Part shown: piece by piece, positions 49,639 through 63,133 of the stretch
How positions within the stretch are numbered: position 1 is the first letter of the stretch
How the letters are laid out: every line of letters begins with the position of its first letter
DNA from: Pseudomonas sp. Teo4
GTDB taxonomy: Bacteria > Pseudomonadota > Gammaproteobacteria > Pseudomonadales > Pseudomonadaceae
Direction: 5' to 3'
Assembly: GCF_034387475.1 (NCBI RefSeq)
Contig: NZ_JAXCIL010000001.1
Span: forward strand, 310,001 to 374,000
DNA: 64,000 nt
Notes under the pieces: model-generated
Told to the model about the DNA's origin: nothing
What the model saw: the letters and a program-made list of their open reading frames with translations, nothing else
Database searches by the model: none
Translations under genes and position numbers: made by a program

Positions 49639-50523
49639 ATGACCACACCGTTCGACCCCGCTCGCCAGCAGGCCAGCACCGTCTGCCTGCCGCCTGGGGC
49701 CTGGGCGACGGTGCTGGACTGCCTGTGCGACCATTTCAGTGCCATCAGCCGCGACCAGTGGCTAGACCGCTTTGCCCGTGGTCGTGTGCTGGGTGCCGAT
49801 GGCCAGCCGATTGCGGCCGACCTGCCTTACCGGCGGGGTATGCGGTTGCACTATTTTCGCGAAGTGCCCAACGAACGGCCGATCCCGGTGCAGGAAACCA
49901 TTTTGCATGTGGATGAGCATCTGGTGGTGGCTGACAAACCGCATTTCCTGCCGGTGACGCCAACCGGGGAATATGTCGAGCAGACCTTGCTGCGCCGCCT
50001 GATCCGGCGGCTGGACAACCCTCATCTGGTGCCGTTGCACCGGATTGACCGGCACACCGCTGGGCTTGTGCTGTTCTCCGCCAACCCTCAGACCCGTAGC
50101 GCTTACCAGCGGTTGTTCCCCGAGCGCAGAATCGACAAGCGTTACCAGGCAATTGCTGCAGCGATGCCTCAGCATGCATTCCCCCTGATGCACCGTAGCC
50201 GCCTGGTGCATGGCGAGCCCTTCTTCCGCATGCATGAAGTCGAGGGCGAGAACAACAGCGAAACCCTGGCCGAGGTCTTGGAAAAGCAGGGCGATCTGTG
50301 GCGATACGGGCTGTCGCCGGTCACCGGCAAGACCCATCAGTTGCGTGTGCACATGGCGGCCCTGGGTGCCGGTATCTGCAATGACCCGTTCTACCCGGAG
50401 TTGCTCAAGGAAGAAGACGATTACCAGCGGCCGTTGAAGCTGCTGGCGCACAGTTTGCGATTCGCGGATCCGTTGACGGGGGAAGAGCGGTATTTCGAGA
50501 GTGGTTTGACGCTGGACTGGTGA
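49639..50523 (+). CDS. RluA-type RNA pseudouridine synthase
   Basis: 294 residues from the ATG at 49639 (MTTPFDPARQQASTVCLPPG); upstream starts add a hydrophobic non-family stretch. The catalytic motif is VPLHRIDRHTAGLVLFSAN (Asp in HRIDRHTAG). Other motifs: LVVADKPHFLPVTPTG, ERRIDKRYQAIAAA, VTGKTHQLRVHMAALG. The short N-terminus lacks a full S4 domain. This resembles the RluA-like 'YqcB/TruC' side of the family; target RNA is not determined. Confidence 0.9.
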   Translation: MTTPFDPARQQASTVCLPPGAWATVLDCLCDHFSAISRDQWLDRFARGRVLGADGQPIAADLPYRRGMRLHYFREVPNERPIPVQETILHVDEHLVVADKPHFLPVTPTGEYVEQTLLRRLIRRLDNPHLVPLHRIDRHTAGLVLFSANPQTRSAYQRLFPERRIDKRYQAIAAAMPQHAFPLMHRSRLVHGEPFFRMHEVEGENNSETLAEVLEKQGDLWRYGLSPVTGKTHQLRVHMAALGAGICNDPFYPELLKEEDDYQRPLKLLAHSLRFADPLTGEERYFESGLTLDW

Positions 50524-50600
50524 TGCGCTGTCAGTATTTCTGCGCGGTCCTTGTAGGAGCAACTGTCTTGCTCAATTTCTAACTGAGCTGCGCGATCCCT

Positions 50601-50726
50601 GTGGGAGCCGGCTTGCCGGCGATCACCGGCGCAGCCGGTGCCTTGCACCGCGTTGCCTGCATCGCCGGCAAGCCGGCTCCCACATGGACCGCGTCGACAG
50701 TACTTGTGGGGGCGGCCTGCCGGCAA
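50601..50726. repeat. Cluster of three REP elements
   Basis: GTGGGAGCCGGCTTGCCGGC at 50601, the inverted CATCGCCGGCAAGCCGGCTC at 50660, and a diverged GTGGGGGCGGCCTGCCGGCA at 50706. They fill the space between the convergent pseudouridine synthase and receptor genes. A partial tail (GTAGGAGCAACTGTC) lies near 50552. Confidence 0.85.
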
Positions 50727-50752
50727 GTGCCGTGCAACCTGGGTGCTAAGCC

Positions 50753-52318
50753 TTACCGATTGAAACGCTCCACCAGGGAGTACTGGCTGCCAGCGGTGGA
50801 GGTCAACTCTTCGCTGAGCAGCGCCGAGTGCTGGGCCTGCTCGGCAGTCTGGTCTGCCAGCTCGGCGATGGTGCTGATGTTGCGGCTGATCTCGTCGGCC
50901 ACGGCGGTCTGTTCTTCGGTGGCTGCAGCGATCTGGGTGGCCATGTCGGTGATGTTGGCTACCGCTTCGCTGATGCCAACCAGAGCCTGATCGGCCTGCA
51001 TGACCCGATCGACACCCTCCTGGGCCTGGCGGTGGCCGGTCTCCATGGTCAGTACGGCATTGCTGGCGGTTTGTTGCAGCTTGGCGATCAGGGTATGGAT
51101 TTGCCCGGTCGACTCGGCGGTGCGCTGGGCCAGTTGGCGGACTTCGTCGGCGACCACCGCAAAACCTCGGCCCATTTCGCCAGCGCGGGCGGCTTCGATG
51201 GCTGCGTTCAGTGCCAGCAGGTTGGTCTGGTCGGCGATGCCCTTGATCACATCCACCACACCGCCGATCTCGTCACTGTCCTTGGCCAGTTGCGTCACGG
51301 TCTGACCGGTTTCACCAACGGCTGTCGAGAGTCGCTCGATGGCCTCGCGGGTTTCGCCGGCAATCTGGCGGCCCTGGCTGGTCAGGCGATTGGCTTCCTG
51401 GGTGGCGTCGGCGGTGCGCTGGACGTGGTTGGCCACTTCCTGGGTGGTGCTGGCCATCTGGTTGACGGCAGCGGCCACCTGTTCGGTCTCCACCCGCTGA
51501 CGTTCCAGCCCCGAAGAACTCTTGTGGGCCAGAGCATCGGACTGACGTGCCTGCTCGCTGAGGTGTTCGGCACTGTCCTGCAGGCGCGTCAGACAAGTTT
51601 TCATCCGCGCATCCTGGCTGAGCATGGCCATTTCCAGCCGTGCCTGTACGCCGCGGCTGTCGGTATACATTTGCGCGATCAACGGGTCGGAGGTGGTCTG
51701 TTCGGCCAGGCGCAGCAGGCGTTTGAGGCCGCGCTGCTGCCAAGTCAGGCCGAGCAGGCCCAGTGGCACCGACAGGCCGGCGGCCAGGGCGAAGCCCCAG
51801 GAGTGGCCGAGCCAGTTGCCGATGAGGAAGCCGACCTGGCTGACCAGGATGAAGGGCAGCCAGTCCTGCACGATCGGCAGCCATGTATCGCGGCGCGGGA
51901 TAGCGGTTTTACCCTGGTTGATGCGTTGGTACAGGGCTTCGGCGCGGCGGATCTGTTCGGCGGTCGGTTTGACCCGGACCGATTCGAAGCCGATGACCTG
52001 GTTGTTTTCGAAAATCGGTGTGACGTAGGCATTGACCCAATAATGGTCGCCCGACTTGCAGCGGTTCTTGACGATGCCCATCCAGGGCAGGCCTTGCTTG
52101 AGGGTCTGCCACATGTGGGAGAACACCGCTGCCGGAACATCAGGATGGCGCACCAGATTGTGTGGGGCGCCAGTCAGCTCCTCGCGGGAGAACCCGCTGA
52201 TGTCGATGAAGGCATCGTTGCAGTAGGTGATCACACCTTTGGCATTGGTGGTGGAGATCAACCGCTGTTGGGCAGGGAAAGTCCGTTCTCTCTGGGTAAT
52301 CGGCTGGTTGTTACGCAT
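50753..52318 (-). CDS. aer2: Aer2-like PAS chemoreceptor (energy/aerotaxis)
   Basis: 521 residues from the ATG at 52318 ([20 protein letters not shown]). N-terminal PAS (about 20-120: [53 protein letters not shown]), the FAD-binding type found in Aer proteins. Two short membrane segments ([32 protein letters not shown]), then a methyl-accepting signalling domain with the hairpin [20 protein letters not shown]. It has no periplasmic domain. In P. putida the Aer2 gene lies beside acnA, as here. It probably senses redox state for motility. Confidence 0.9.
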   Translation of the reverse strand: MRNNQPITQRERTFPAQQRLISTTNAKGVITYCNDAFIDISGFSREELTGAPHNLVRHPDVPAAVFSHMWQTLKQGLPWMGIVKNRCKSGDHYWVNAYVTPIFENNQVIGFESVRVKPTAEQIRRAEALYQRINQGKTAIPRRDTWLPIVQDWLPFILVSQVGFLIGNWLGHSWGFALAAGLSVPLGLLGLTWQQRGLKRLLRLAEQTTSDPLIAQMYTDSRGVQARLEMAMLSQDARMKTCLTRLQDSAEHLSEQARQSDALAHKSSSGLERQRVETEQVAAAVNQMASTTQEVANHVQRTADATQEANRLTSQGRQIAGETREAIERLSTAVGETGQTVTQLAKDSDEIGGVVDVIKGIADQTNLLALNAAIEAARAGEMGRGFAVVADEVRQLAQRTAESTGQIHTLIAKLQQTASNAVLTMETGHRQAQEGVDRVMQADQALVGISEAVANITDMATQIAAATEEQTAVADEISRNISTIAELADQTAEQAQHSALLSEELTSTAGSQYSLVERFNR

Positions 52319-52544
52319 GGGCTGAGTAATCCGCAAGGCTTTCGACACATATCGGCAAGCCACTGGTTTTATTGAATGATTATTTAATGGGGTTGATTTG
52401 GGGCAATGAGTGGTGGCTGCCGCTGGATTAGGAGATCTTTGGTTTTCAAGTAAGTTGACAGCATTACTCGGTAATTTGTGACTGTTTCGTGACGCTTAGG
52501 GTCAATCATGACCGATTGGCCATCAAAGAGCTATCGCTTGCTTT

Positions 52545-52586
52545 GCTCTCGCTCTCGCTCTCGCTCTCGCTCTCGCTCTCGCTTCT
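52545..52586. repeat. Hexanucleotide tandem repeat (GCTCTC)n
   Basis: Six exact copies of GCTCTC followed by GCTTCT, 10 bp outside the left end of palindromic element copy 2. It holds the same place as (CCTGCT)n next to copy 1. The 52319-52544 stretch is the aer2 promoter region; no gene was seen. Confidence 0.92.
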
Positions 52587-52596
52587 GCTTTTAGCG

Positions 52597-53220
52597 CGCG
52601 ATATTTCAGGCGCCGTCAATTGCGACTTCAGGAGGCCGAGCGCAGGGCTTGCGGAGGGAGGTGACGGGCATGGATGCCCGTCAAGCGCTGCGGCCCAGGA
52701 TGGGCCGTACAGCGCGGTCCTCCCGGGAGCAAGACCGGAGCGAGGGGACCCCGGAGCGTAGCGTAGGGGCCGGATGTAGGAGCGGCGGTTTTTGCCCACT
52801 TTTGCCCAAGAGCAAAAGTGGGTCGCCGTAAAGGCGAAAAGGTGAATAAGCGCCTCCATGGCAAATGGATGTTCACGCTGTATAGATGCCTGCGCTTAAT
52901 TCTTTTTTTTGTTTTGAAGTTGGTTTTTAGATTTGCAACATATCCATTTGCCAAGGCGACGCTTAATCACCTTTCCGCTCTTACAGCGGGTCACTTTTTG
53001 GCAAACGCCCCAAAAAGTAACCAAAAAAGTCTGGCTCCTACATCCGGCCCCTGCGCTTCGCTCCGGGGTTCCCTCGCTCCGGTCTTGCTCCCGGGAGGAC
53101 CGCGCTGTACGGCCCATCCTGGGCCGCAGCGCTTGACGGCCATCCATGGCCGTCACCTCCCTCCGCAAGCCCTGCGCTCGGCCTCCTGAAGTCGCAATTG
53201 GCGGTGTCTGAACTACCGCG
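52597..53220. repeat. Long palindromic element, copy 2
   Basis: Same layout as 6141-6796: a left arm (about 52597-52890), a T-rich spacer, and an inverted right arm (about 52935-53220) ending in AACTACCGCG. The left arm is about 98% alike to copy 1. The right arm differs from copy 1 in ways that keep hairpins: GACGGCCATCCATGGCCGTC here against GACGGGCATCCATGCCCGTC in copy 1, and ACTTTTTGG...CCAAAAAGT here against CCTTTTTT...AAAAAAGG. The inner conserved string TTTGAAGTTGGTTTTTA follows the spacer in both copies. It lies between the 5' side of aer2 and the 3' end of acnA. Confidence 0.85.
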
Positions 53221-53239
53221 TATTAGAAGCAAGAACAAA

Positions 53240-53286
<47 letters not shown>

Positions 53287-53299
53287 GTTGCGCGCTCTT

Positions 53300-56041
<2,742 letters not shown>

Positions 56042-56265
56042 TGCCAACTCCTTCTGCGCCGGTGCCCGGCAATGGCAGGACGTTTGCCGGTGTCACCGCT
56101 CTGTATCGGCCCGCACGGCACGGACCTGGCTGAATGGTCAGGTTAGACCTGTTTGTCGTGCATGACCCATTTCTGGACCGGCGGGGCATGTCGCAGGTTC
56201 CGAACTTCCTTTATCATCGCCGGCCTGCCGGCGCCTGTGGCGCGCCAGCCGTAGTGGAGTGAGAA

Positions 56266-57330
56266 ATGAGTACCCTGTTCATGCATTGCCGGCCCGGTTT
56301 CGAGGGCGAGGTCTGCGCCGAAATCAGCGAACATGCCGCCCGCCTGGGGGTTGCCGGTTATGCCAAAGGCAAGCCGCAGAGTGCCTGCGCCGAATTCGTC
56401 TGTGCTGAAGCGGAAGGTGCCGAACGGTTGATGGGGGAATTGCGCTTCGCTCAGCTGATTTTCCCGCGCCAGTGGGCCCGTGGTGAGTTCGTCGAATTGC
56501 CGGAAAGCGACCGCATAAGCGTGCTGCTCGAACACCTCAGCAGCTATCCGGTGTTCGGCAGCCTGTGGCTGGAAGTGCTCGACAGCAACGAAGGCAAAGA
56601 GCTGTCGACCTTTTGCCGCAAGTTCGAAGTGCCGCTGCGCAAGGCGCTGGAGAAAGCCGGCCGTCTGGTCGAGGACGCCAACCGCCCGCGCCTGTTGCTG
56701 ACCTTCATCAGTGGTCGGCGGGTCTTTGTCGGCGAGGCTTCGGCAAGCAATAGCGCGCTATGGCCCATGGGTATTCCGCGGCTTAAATTCCCCCGCGAGG
56801 CGCCAAGCCGTTCAACCTTGAAGCTTGAAGAAGCCTGGCACCAGTTCATCCCGCGTGAGCATTGGGAACAGCGCCTGGGTGACGACATGACCGGTGTCGA
56901 CCTGGGCGCCTCGCCTGGTGGTTGGACCTACCAGCTGGTGCGCCGTGGCATGCTGGTCACGGCCATCGACAACGGTCCCATGGCCGAGAGCCTGATGGAA
57001 ACCGGCTTGGTCACCCACCTGATGGCCGATGGTTTCACCTGGCAGCCCAAGCAGACGGTGGACTGGATGGTCTGCGATATCGTCGAGAAACCAGCACGCA
57101 CCACGGCCTTGATCGAGACCTGGCTGGGGGAAGCGCTGTGCCGCGAGGCGGTGGTCAACCTGAAACTGCCGATGAAGCAGCGCTATGCCGAAGTGCGCCG
57201 CCTGCTGGACCGTATGGAAGCCACCTTCAAGGCGCGCAAGGTCAAGGTGTCGATTGCCTGCAAGCAGCTGTATCACGACCGTGAGGAAGTGACCTGCCAT
57301 CTGCGTCGACTGGACTTGAAACCACGCTGA
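56266..57330 (+). CDS. rlmM: 23S rRNA (cytidine-2498-2'-O)-methyltransferase RlmM
   Basis: 354 residues (MSTLFMHCRPGFEGEVCAEI). The N-terminal THUMP-like part is followed by a Rossmann methyltransferase with DLGASPGGWTYQLVRRGMLV (SAM site), MVCDIVEKPARTTALIETWL, VVNLKLPMKQRYAEV and a final Lys, giving the K-D-K-E type 2'-O-methyltransferase set. Complete. GTGAGAA precedes the ATG. Divergent from acnA across 224 bp that hold promoters. Confidence 0.95.
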   Translation: MSTLFMHCRPGFEGEVCAEISEHAARLGVAGYAKGKPQSACAEFVCAEAEGAERLMGELRFAQLIFPRQWARGEFVELPESDRISVLLEHLSSYPVFGSLWLEVLDSNEGKELSTFCRKFEVPLRKALEKAGRLVEDANRPRLLLTFISGRRVFVGEASASNSALWPMGIPRLKFPREAPSRSTLKLEEAWHQFIPREHWEQRLGDDMTGVDLGASPGGWTYQLVRRGMLVTAIDNGPMAESLMETGLVTHLMADGFTWQPKQTVDWMVCDIVEKPARTTALIETWLGEALCREAVVNLKLPMKQRYAEVRRLLDRMEATFKARKVKVSIACKQLYHDREEVTCHLRRLDLKPR

Positions 57331-57337
57331 GGTGTCG

Positions 57338-57356
57338 GGGCCGATATCCGGCCCCT
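57338..57356 (+). terminator. Hairpin after rlmM, weak terminator candidate
   Basis: GGGGCC-gatatcc-GGCCCC, 7 bp after the rlmM stop, without a T run. Confidence 0.4.
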
Positions 57357-57408
57357 TGGACCAAACACCCGGCATGCGCGACAATAGCGATCATTTGCGG
57401 AGTCCCCC

Positions 57409-57651
57409 ATGACTGAATTCACCCCCGACGCCATCCTCGACGCCACCGGCCTCAATTGCCCGGAGCCGGTGATGATGCTGCACCAACACGTGCGAGACCT
57501 GGCCGCTGGCGGCTTGCTCAAGGTGATCGCCACCGACCCCTCGACCCGTCGCGACATCCCCAAGTTCTGCAACTTCCTGGGCCATGAGCTGCTGCAGCAG
57601 CAGGAAGAGGCCGGTACCTTCCTGTACTGGATCCGCAAGAAGACCGACTGA
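57409..57651 (+). CDS. tusA: Sulfur carrier protein TusA
   Basis: 80 residues ([20 protein letters not shown]). The active cysteine is in the CPxP motif [18 protein letters not shown]. The C-terminus ([15 protein letters not shown]) matches the family. It accepts sulfur from IscS for 2-thiouridine in tRNA and other sulfur transfer. It lies 60 bp before pdxB. Confidence 0.95.
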   Translation: MTEFTPDAILDATGLNCPEPVMMLHQHVRDLAAGGLLKVIATDPSTRRDIPKFCNFLGHELLQQQEEAGTFLYWIRKKTD

Positions 57652-57711
57652 GACGCTCTGGATCAAGCCAGTCGTAGCGCCTACACTGCGTTCCCCTGAC
57701 AGGAGAGCGCC

Positions 57712-58854
57712 ATGCTGATAGTTGCCGACGAGAATATCCCGCTGCTCGATGCCTTCTTCGAAGGCTTCGGCGAGATCCGCCGTTACCCCGGCAGAAGCCT
57801 CGACGCCGCCAGCGTCAGGGACGCAGATGTGCTGCTGGTGCGTTCGGTGACCAAGGTCGACCGGCAACTGCTAGAAGGCAGCCGCGTGCGTTTCGTGGGC
57901 ACCTGCACCATCGGCACCGACCACCTGGACCTGGACTACTTTGCCGAGGCCGGCATTCAGTGGAGCAGCGCACCTGGCTGTAATGCCCGAGGCGTGGTGG
58001 ATTACGTGCTGGGTAGCCTGTTGACACTGGCCGACCTGGACGGCGTGGCGCTGCCTCAGCGCGTTTATGGTGTGGTGGGCGCAGGCGAGGTGGGTGGCCG
58101 GCTGGTGCGGGTGCTGCACGGCCTGGGCTGGAAGGTGCTGGTCTGTGACCCGCTGCGCCAGGCGGCCGAAGGGGGCGACTATGTCAGCCTCGACACGGTC
58201 CTTGAGCAGTGCGATGTGATCAGCCTGCATACCCCGCTGCAGCGCGGTGGCGACCACCCGACCTGGCACTTGCTGGGCGAGGCGCAATTGGCGCGCTTGC
58301 GTGCGGGGACCTGGCTGATCAATGCCAGCCGCGGGCCGGTGGTGGACAACAACGCCCTGCGCGAGCTGCTGCTGGATCGCGAAGACGTGCACGCCGTGCT
58401 TGATGTGTGGGAGGGCGAACCCCAGGTCGACCTGCAGTTGGCCGACCTGTGCACCTTGGCCACGCCGCACATCGCAGGCTACAGCCTGGACGGTCGCCAG
58501 CGCGGCACTGCGCAGATCTACCAGGCGCTGTGCCGTTTCCTCGGCCAGGCCGAGCAGGTGCATCTGGCGGACTTGCTGCCTAAACCGGCGCTGGCCCAGA
58601 TCGAGTTGGACGCCAGCGCCGATCTGGCCTGGTCCCTGGCGACCTTGTGCCGGGCCGTGTACGACCCGCGTCGTGACGATGCCGACTTCCGCCGCAGCCT
58701 GAGCGACGACCCGGTGCAACAGCGGGCCGCCTTCGATGTGTTGCGCAAGCACTATCCGGCGCGGCGCGAGATCGAAGGGTTGGCGGTGCGTCTGCGGGGC
58801 GAGGCGCCGCAGTTGGCGCAGATGGTCAGTGCCCTGGGCTGCGCGGCCTTGTAG
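57712..58854 (+). CDS. pdxB: Erythronate-4-phosphate dehydrogenase
   Basis: 380 residues ([20 protein letters not shown]), preceded by AGGAGAG. Second step of the DXP-independent pyridoxal phosphate pathway. D-2-hydroxyacid dehydrogenase motifs: [23 protein letters not shown] site [18 protein letters not shown], catalytic Arg in [15 protein letters not shown], Glu in VWEGEP and His in [13 protein letters not shown]. The C-terminal PdxB-specific dimer domain is present ([19 protein letters not shown]). Complete. Confidence 0.95.
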   Translation: MLIVADENIPLLDAFFEGFGEIRRYPGRSLDAASVRDADVLLVRSVTKVDRQLLEGSRVRFVGTCTIGTDHLDLDYFAEAGIQWSSAPGCNARGVVDYVLGSLLTLADLDGVALPQRVYGVVGAGEVGGRLVRVLHGLGWKVLVCDPLRQAAEGGDYVSLDTVLEQCDVISLHTPLQRGGDHPTWHLLGEAQLARLRAGTWLINASRGPVVDNNALRELLLDREDVHAVLDVWEGEPQVDLQLADLCTLATPHIAGYSLDGRQRGTAQIYQALCRFLGQAEQVHLADLLPKPALAQIELDASADLAWSLATLCRAVYDPRRDDADFRRSLSDDPVQQRAAFDVLRKHYPARREIEGLAVRLRGEAPQLAQMVSALGCAAL

Positions 58855-58881
58855 GAAATACTGACTTGTGTTGTCTGTACT

Positions 58882-58930
58882 GGCCTCATCGTCGCGGTTC
58901 GTCGCCACGACAAGCCGCGACGATGAGGCC
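58882..58930. repeat. Perfect 16-bp inverted repeat (diverged REP type)
   Basis: GGCCTCATCGTCGCGG at 58882-58897 and its exact complement at 58915-58930, with a further short pairing (TCGT/ACGA) in the loop. It follows pdxB by about 28 bp and may also act as a transcription end. Confidence 0.8.
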
Positions 58931-58966
58931 GCTGAAGGCACCCGAAGGTCAAAGTCAGCGCCCAAT

Positions 58967-58990
58967 AAAAACCCGGCCAAAGGGCCGGGT
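58967..58990 (-). terminator. Rho-independent terminator for the 57-residue protein gene
   Basis: On the minus strand ACCCGGCCC-ttt-GGCCGGGT followed by TTTTATTGG, 17 bp after the stop at 59008. Confidence 0.88.
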
Positions 58991-59007
58991 TGTCAGAAAT
59001 CTGTTGC

Positions 59008-59181
59008 TCAGCCCTTGCGCACTTTCTCGACCCGACTGTCTTCCAGGTCCTTGCACGCCTTTTGGATCATTTGCTCGGTAATCGGCACTTCGCGGCCTTG
59101 GGCGTCGATGATCGAGCCACAGACCTTGGACGGAGGTTGCTGTTGTGGCTTTTGGCTATCGCTGCTTTGCTGCAGACTCAT
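59008..59181 (-). CDS. Conserved small Pseudomonas protein, unknown function
   Basis: 57 residues from the ATG at 59181 (MSLQQSSDSQKPQQQPPSKV), with AGACAGGAA before it. A Gln/Pro/Ser-rich N-terminus is followed by a compact segment CGSIIDAQGREVPITEQMIQ and KACKDLEDSRVEKVRKG. It has two cysteines. It has its own strong terminator, which supports it being a real gene. No function is known to me. The 59182-59447 gap to the next gene holds divergent promoters only. Confidence 0.75.
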   Translation of the reverse strand: MSLQQSSDSQKPQQQPPSKVCGSIIDAQGREVPITEQMIQKACKDLEDSRVEKVRKG

Positions 59182-59447
59182 TTCCTGTCTCCTCATCAGG
59201 TTCAAGCTCAGGGTAACCCTGTGCCGTGACCGGGCTGTGACAGCTCTGGTTCTGGTGTCACGACAACGACAGTCCAACAGAAAGCGCCGCAAAGCTCCAG
59301 CGACCTGTTAGAACGAAAGGCTATAGCCACCTTTGTGGGCACCAGTTGGGACTGCCTTGTGAAAGGTTGGTCCGTGCCCGGGGGCAACCGTTCCCCCTGG
59401 TCGGATGAATGGTAGGCTGAGGGCTTCCGTGTCCTTTGGTCTTCACC

Positions 59448-61211
59448 ATGCCTGAATCGGTTTCCCCCCGTCAGCGACGTGCCTTGCGCCTGGCCTGGCA
59501 ATTCATTCGTCCCTACCGTCGCCAGGCACTGCTGGCTCTGCTCGCATTGGTGGTCACTGCAGGCATCACCTTGTCCATGGGCCAGGGTATCCGTCTGCTG
59601 GTGGATCAGGGTTTCATGACGCGCTCCGCGCACCAGCTCAACCAGACCATCGGCCTGTTCCTGCTGCTGGTGCTAGCGCTGGCAGTGGGTACTTTCAGCC
59701 GTTTCTATCTGGTGTCGTGGATCGGCGAGCGCTGCGTGGCCGATATCCGTCGGGCCGTGTTCGATCATCTGGTGGGCCTGCATCCCGGCTTTTTCGAGGA
59801 CAACCGCAGTTCCGAGATCCAGTCGCGGCTGACTGCCGACACAACCTTGCTGCAGTCGGTCATTGGTTCATCGCTGTCGATGTTCCTGCGCAATGCCTTG
59901 ATGGTGGTGGGCGGTGTGGTGCTGCTATTCGTCACCAACCCCAAGCTCACCAGCATCGTGGTCGTCGCCTTGCCCTTGGTGCTGGCGCCAATATTGCTGT
60001 TTGGCCGGCGGGTGCGCAGCCTGTCGCGCCAGAGCCAGGACCGGGTGGCGGATGTGGGCAGCTATGTGGCCGAGACCCTGGGGCAGATCAAGACGGTCCA
60101 GGCCTACAACCATCAGGCGCGCGACCGTGAGTTGTTCGCCGGTACCGTCGAGGCGGCGTTCAGCGTGGCACGGCGGCGAATAGCCCAGCGTGCCTGGTTG
60201 ATCACCTTGGTTATCGTGCTGGTACTGGGGGCCGTGGGGGTGATGCTATGGGTAGGCGGCATGGATGTGATCGCCGGGCGCATCTCGGGCGGTGAACTGG
60301 CAGCCTTCGTGTTTTACAGCCTGATCGTAGGCAGCGCTTTCGGCACCCTCAGTGAAGTGATCGGCGAGTTGCAGCGCGCGGCGGGGGCGGCCGAGCGCAT
60401 CGATGAGTTGCTGGCGGCACGCAGCGCGATACTGCCGCCCCCGGTATCGACCCATCTGGCTTGTCAGCGGGTGAGCGGGCGGATCGAGCTGCAGCAGGTC
60501 GGCTTTGCCTACCCGTCGCGGCCATCGGTGGCGGCCATCGACAACCTGAGCCTGGTGGTCGAGCCGGGGCAGACCGTGGCGCTGGTGGGGCCTTCTGGTG
60601 CGGGCAAGTCGACGTTATTCGACCTGCTGCTGCGTTTCTACGACCCCCAGCAGGGGCGCATCCTGCTCGATGGGCAGCCAATCACCGAGCTGGACCCAGC
60701 CGACGTGCGCCGCCAGTTCGCACTGGTGGCGCAGAACCCATCGCTGTTTCGTGGCAGTGTGGAAGCCAACATCCGTTACGGGCGGCCCGAAGCCACTCAG
60801 CAAGAGGTCGAAGCAGCCGCACGCGGGGCCCATGCCGACGAGTTCATCCGGCAGTTGCCACAGGGCTACCAGACGTTGCTGGGGGAGGGCGGGACCGGCC
60901 TTTCGGGAGGGCAGCGGCAACGCCTGGCCATCGCCCGTGCGCTGCTGGTCGATGCCCCCATCCTGTTGCTCGACGAAGCCACCAGCGCCCTCGACGCGCA
61001 GAGCGAGCACCTGATTCAGCAGGCGCTGCCGAGCCTGATGGCCGGCCGTACCACCTTGGTGATTGCACACCGGTTGGCGACGGTGCAGCACGCAGACCGT
61101 ATCGCCGTCATTGACAAGGGTCGACTGGTGGCGGTGGGTACCCATGCGCAACTGATCGAACAGAGCCCGCTGTATGCCAGGCTGGCCTCGTTGCAGTTCA
61201 ACACGCAATAG
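59448..61211 (+). CDS. MsbA-like ABC exporter (fused permease-ATPase)
   Basis: 587 residues from the ATG at 59448 (MPESVSPRQRRALRLAWQFI). Six membrane helices in the first 320 residues (LLALLALVVTAGITLSMGQG; TIGLFLLLVLALAVGTFS; and others), then an ATPase: Walker A VGPSGAGKSTLFDLLL, Q-loop LVAQNPSLFRGSV, signature GTGLSGGQRQRLAIARALL, Walker B PILLLDEATSALD, and H-loop VIAHRLATV. A half-transporter that dimerises. The family spans lipid A flippases and drug exporters; the true msbA is normally next to lpxK, so this one is a paralogue of unknown substrate. Confidence 0.9.
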   Translation: MPESVSPRQRRALRLAWQFIRPYRRQALLALLALVVTAGITLSMGQGIRLLVDQGFMTRSAHQLNQTIGLFLLLVLALAVGTFSRFYLVSWIGERCVADIRRAVFDHLVGLHPGFFEDNRSSEIQSRLTADTTLLQSVIGSSLSMFLRNALMVVGGVVLLFVTNPKLTSIVVVALPLVLAPILLFGRRVRSLSRQSQDRVADVGSYVAETLGQIKTVQAYNHQARDRELFAGTVEAAFSVARRRIAQRAWLITLVIVLVLGAVGVMLWVGGMDVIAGRISGGELAAFVFYSLIVGSAFGTLSEVIGELQRAAGAAERIDELLAARSAILPPPVSTHLACQRVSGRIELQQVGFAYPSRPSVAAIDNLSLVVEPGQTVALVGPSGAGKSTLFDLLLRFYDPQQGRILLDGQPITELDPADVRRQFALVAQNPSLFRGSVEANIRYGRPEATQQEVEAAARGAHADEFIRQLPQGYQTLLGEGGTGLSGGQRQRLAIARALLVDAPILLLDEATSALDAQSEHLIQQALPSLMAGRTTLVIAHRLATVQHADRIAVIDKGRLVAVGTHAQLIEQSPLYARLASLQFNTQ

Positions 61212-61401
61212 TCGGCAGTGTGTTTGTAACATTTCTGTAGCAATTGCCTGAGACTATCTAGCTCAGCTATTGCGTACGTGCTCGACCTGGCTGCTATCGA
61301 ACGATGGCAGCTTTTTTTTGGTCTGCGAACGAGGACAGGGATGTCTTGGTCTGCGCTGCTGGCGCATGCCGTTTCCTTCCTCCTGGTTCCCGAGATCCGC
61401 G

Positions 61402-63018
61402 ATGTTGCGTAAATCCCTCAAAGTACAAATTCTCACCCTGCTTGGCGGCAGCCTGGCGGCGATATTGTTGATCGCCCTGGTGTGCTTCCAGTTTCTGTCT
61501 TCCAGCGTGCGCGGCTATGCCGAGTTGGTGGACGGGCCGTTGCGGGCGTCGCAATTGATCGATGAAGCCAACCTGCAGTTCAAGATCCAGGTGCAGGAGT
61601 GGAAGAACGTATTGCTGCGTGGTCGTCAGCCGGCTGATCTGGACAAATACTGGCAGCAGTTTCAGGCGCGTGAACAGCAAGTCCAGCAGTTGCTCGGGCA
61701 GTTGATCGACACCAGCGATGCCAAGCTCAAGACGCCGTTGCAGCAGTTGCGCGAAAGCCATCGGCAATTGGGTGTGGCTTACGAGCAAGGGCGTCAGGCA
61801 TTCCTGGCGGCCGGCGGTGACCCTGTGGCGGGTGATAAGGCAGTGAAGGGCGTTGACCGTGCTGCCAGCGAGCAGATGAGCGTGCTGGTCGAGCAGTTGC
61901 GCGCCGATGCCCGTGAGCGTGCGTCGCACATCAGTGCCGCTGCCGAACGCACGGTATGGCTGGGAGTGCTGGTGATGCTGGTGTCGGCGGCGCTGGTTGG
62001 CCTGCTTAGCCTGTGGTTGGTCAATCGCAGCTTGATCAACCCGATTGGCCAGTTGATCGAATATGTCGCACAACTGAGCCAGGGCCGCTTTGCTTCGCGA
62101 GTGGACAGCCGCCGTGAGGACGAACTCGGTCGCTTGGCGCGAGCAGCCAATACCCTGCGTGATTTTCTTGCCGATACCGTTGGCCGGCTCAAGGACAACG
62201 CCCAGGAGCTGGAAGGAGCCAGTGGCCAGCTGCGCAGCATTGCCGGTGACATGGCCCGCGGCACACACGACCAGTTCCAGCGCACCGACCAGGTGGCCAC
62301 GGCCATGCACGAGATGTCCGCCACCGCCCAGGAGGTGGCACGCCACGCTGCCGAGGCGGCGCGCGCGGCGGATGAAGCCGACCACAGTGCCCAGGCGGGT
62401 GAGCAGGTGATGCAGCAGACCATCGACATCATCGCTGTGGTCAACCGTGAAATCGCCGGCACCGCTGCGGTGATTCGCGAACTGGAAAACGACAGCACGC
62501 GCATCGGCAAAGTGCTCGAGGTGATTCGTGGTATTGCCGAGCAAACCAACCTGCTGGCCCTTAACGCCGCGATTGAGGCGGCCCGTGCAGGTGAGGCCGG
62601 GCGTGGTTTCGCGGTGGTCGCTGACGAGGTGCGCAGTTTGGCCCAGCGTACGGCGGCTTCCATCGCGGAAATCCATCAGATCATCGAGGCGGTGCAGTCT
62701 GGTGCGGTGGATGCGGTGAAGGCCATCGAAAGCGGCCAGCAACGCAGTGAGGAAGGTGCCGAGCAGGTCCAGCAGGCGGGGCAGATGCTGCAGCGCATCA
62801 CCTTGTCGGTGGAAGCGATTCGCGACATGAACCGGCAGATTGCCACGGCGGCGGAAGAACAGACCAGCGTGGCCGAGGACATCTCCCGCAACCTGATCGA
62901 GATCACCCGCATCGCCACGGCCAACCAGGAAGCCGTGCAGCATACCGAGCAGGCGGGGCAGCGCCTGCATGGCTTGTCGGGGCAGTTGGGTGAGGTCACC
63001 TCTCGTCTGACAGCTTGA
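61402..63018 (+). CDS. Methyl-accepting chemotaxis protein
   Basis: 538 residues from the ATG at 61402 ([20 protein letters not shown]); a longer frame from 61270 has no family match. A first membrane helix (about 9-32) and a second (about 192-212, [20 protein letters not shown]) flank a 155-residue periplasmic helical sensor domain (FQARTEQQ-like heptads, [17 protein letters not shown]). HAMP follows ([20 protein letters not shown]), then the signalling domain with the hairpin [20 protein letters not shown] and [20 protein letters not shown]. The ligand is unknown. Confidence 0.92.
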   Translation: MLRKSLKVQILTLLGGSLAAILLIALVCFQFLSSSVRGYAELVDGPLRASQLIDEANLQFKIQVQEWKNVLLRGRQPADLDKYWQQFQAREQQVQQLLGQLIDTSDAKLKTPLQQLRESHRQLGVAYEQGRQAFLAAGGDPVAGDKAVKGVDRAASEQMSVLVEQLRADARERASHISAAAERTVWLGVLVMLVSAALVGLLSLWLVNRSLINPIGQLIEYVAQLSQGRFASRVDSRREDELGRLARAANTLRDFLADTVGRLKDNAQELEGASGQLRSIAGDMARGTHDQFQRTDQVATAMHEMSATAQEVARHAAEAARAADEADHSAQAGEQVMQQTIDIIAVVNREIAGTAAVIRELENDSTRIGKVLEVIRGIAEQTNLLALNAAIEAARAGEAGRGFAVVADEVRSLAQRTAASIAEIHQIIEAVQSGAVDAVKAIESGQQRSEEGAEQVQQAGQMLQRITLSVEAIRDMNRQIATAAEEQTSVAEDISRNLIEITRIATANQEAVQHTEQAGQRLHGLSGQLGEVTSRLTA

Positions 63019-63133
63019 GGCCCAATCGCTGCGGTTCTTCGCCACGACAATCTGGGGCCCACAGGCACGGCAGTGATTGGAAGGTCAGCGCGGTCCATGT
63101 GGGGCAGCTGTCTTGTGGTGCTTGTACTGGCCT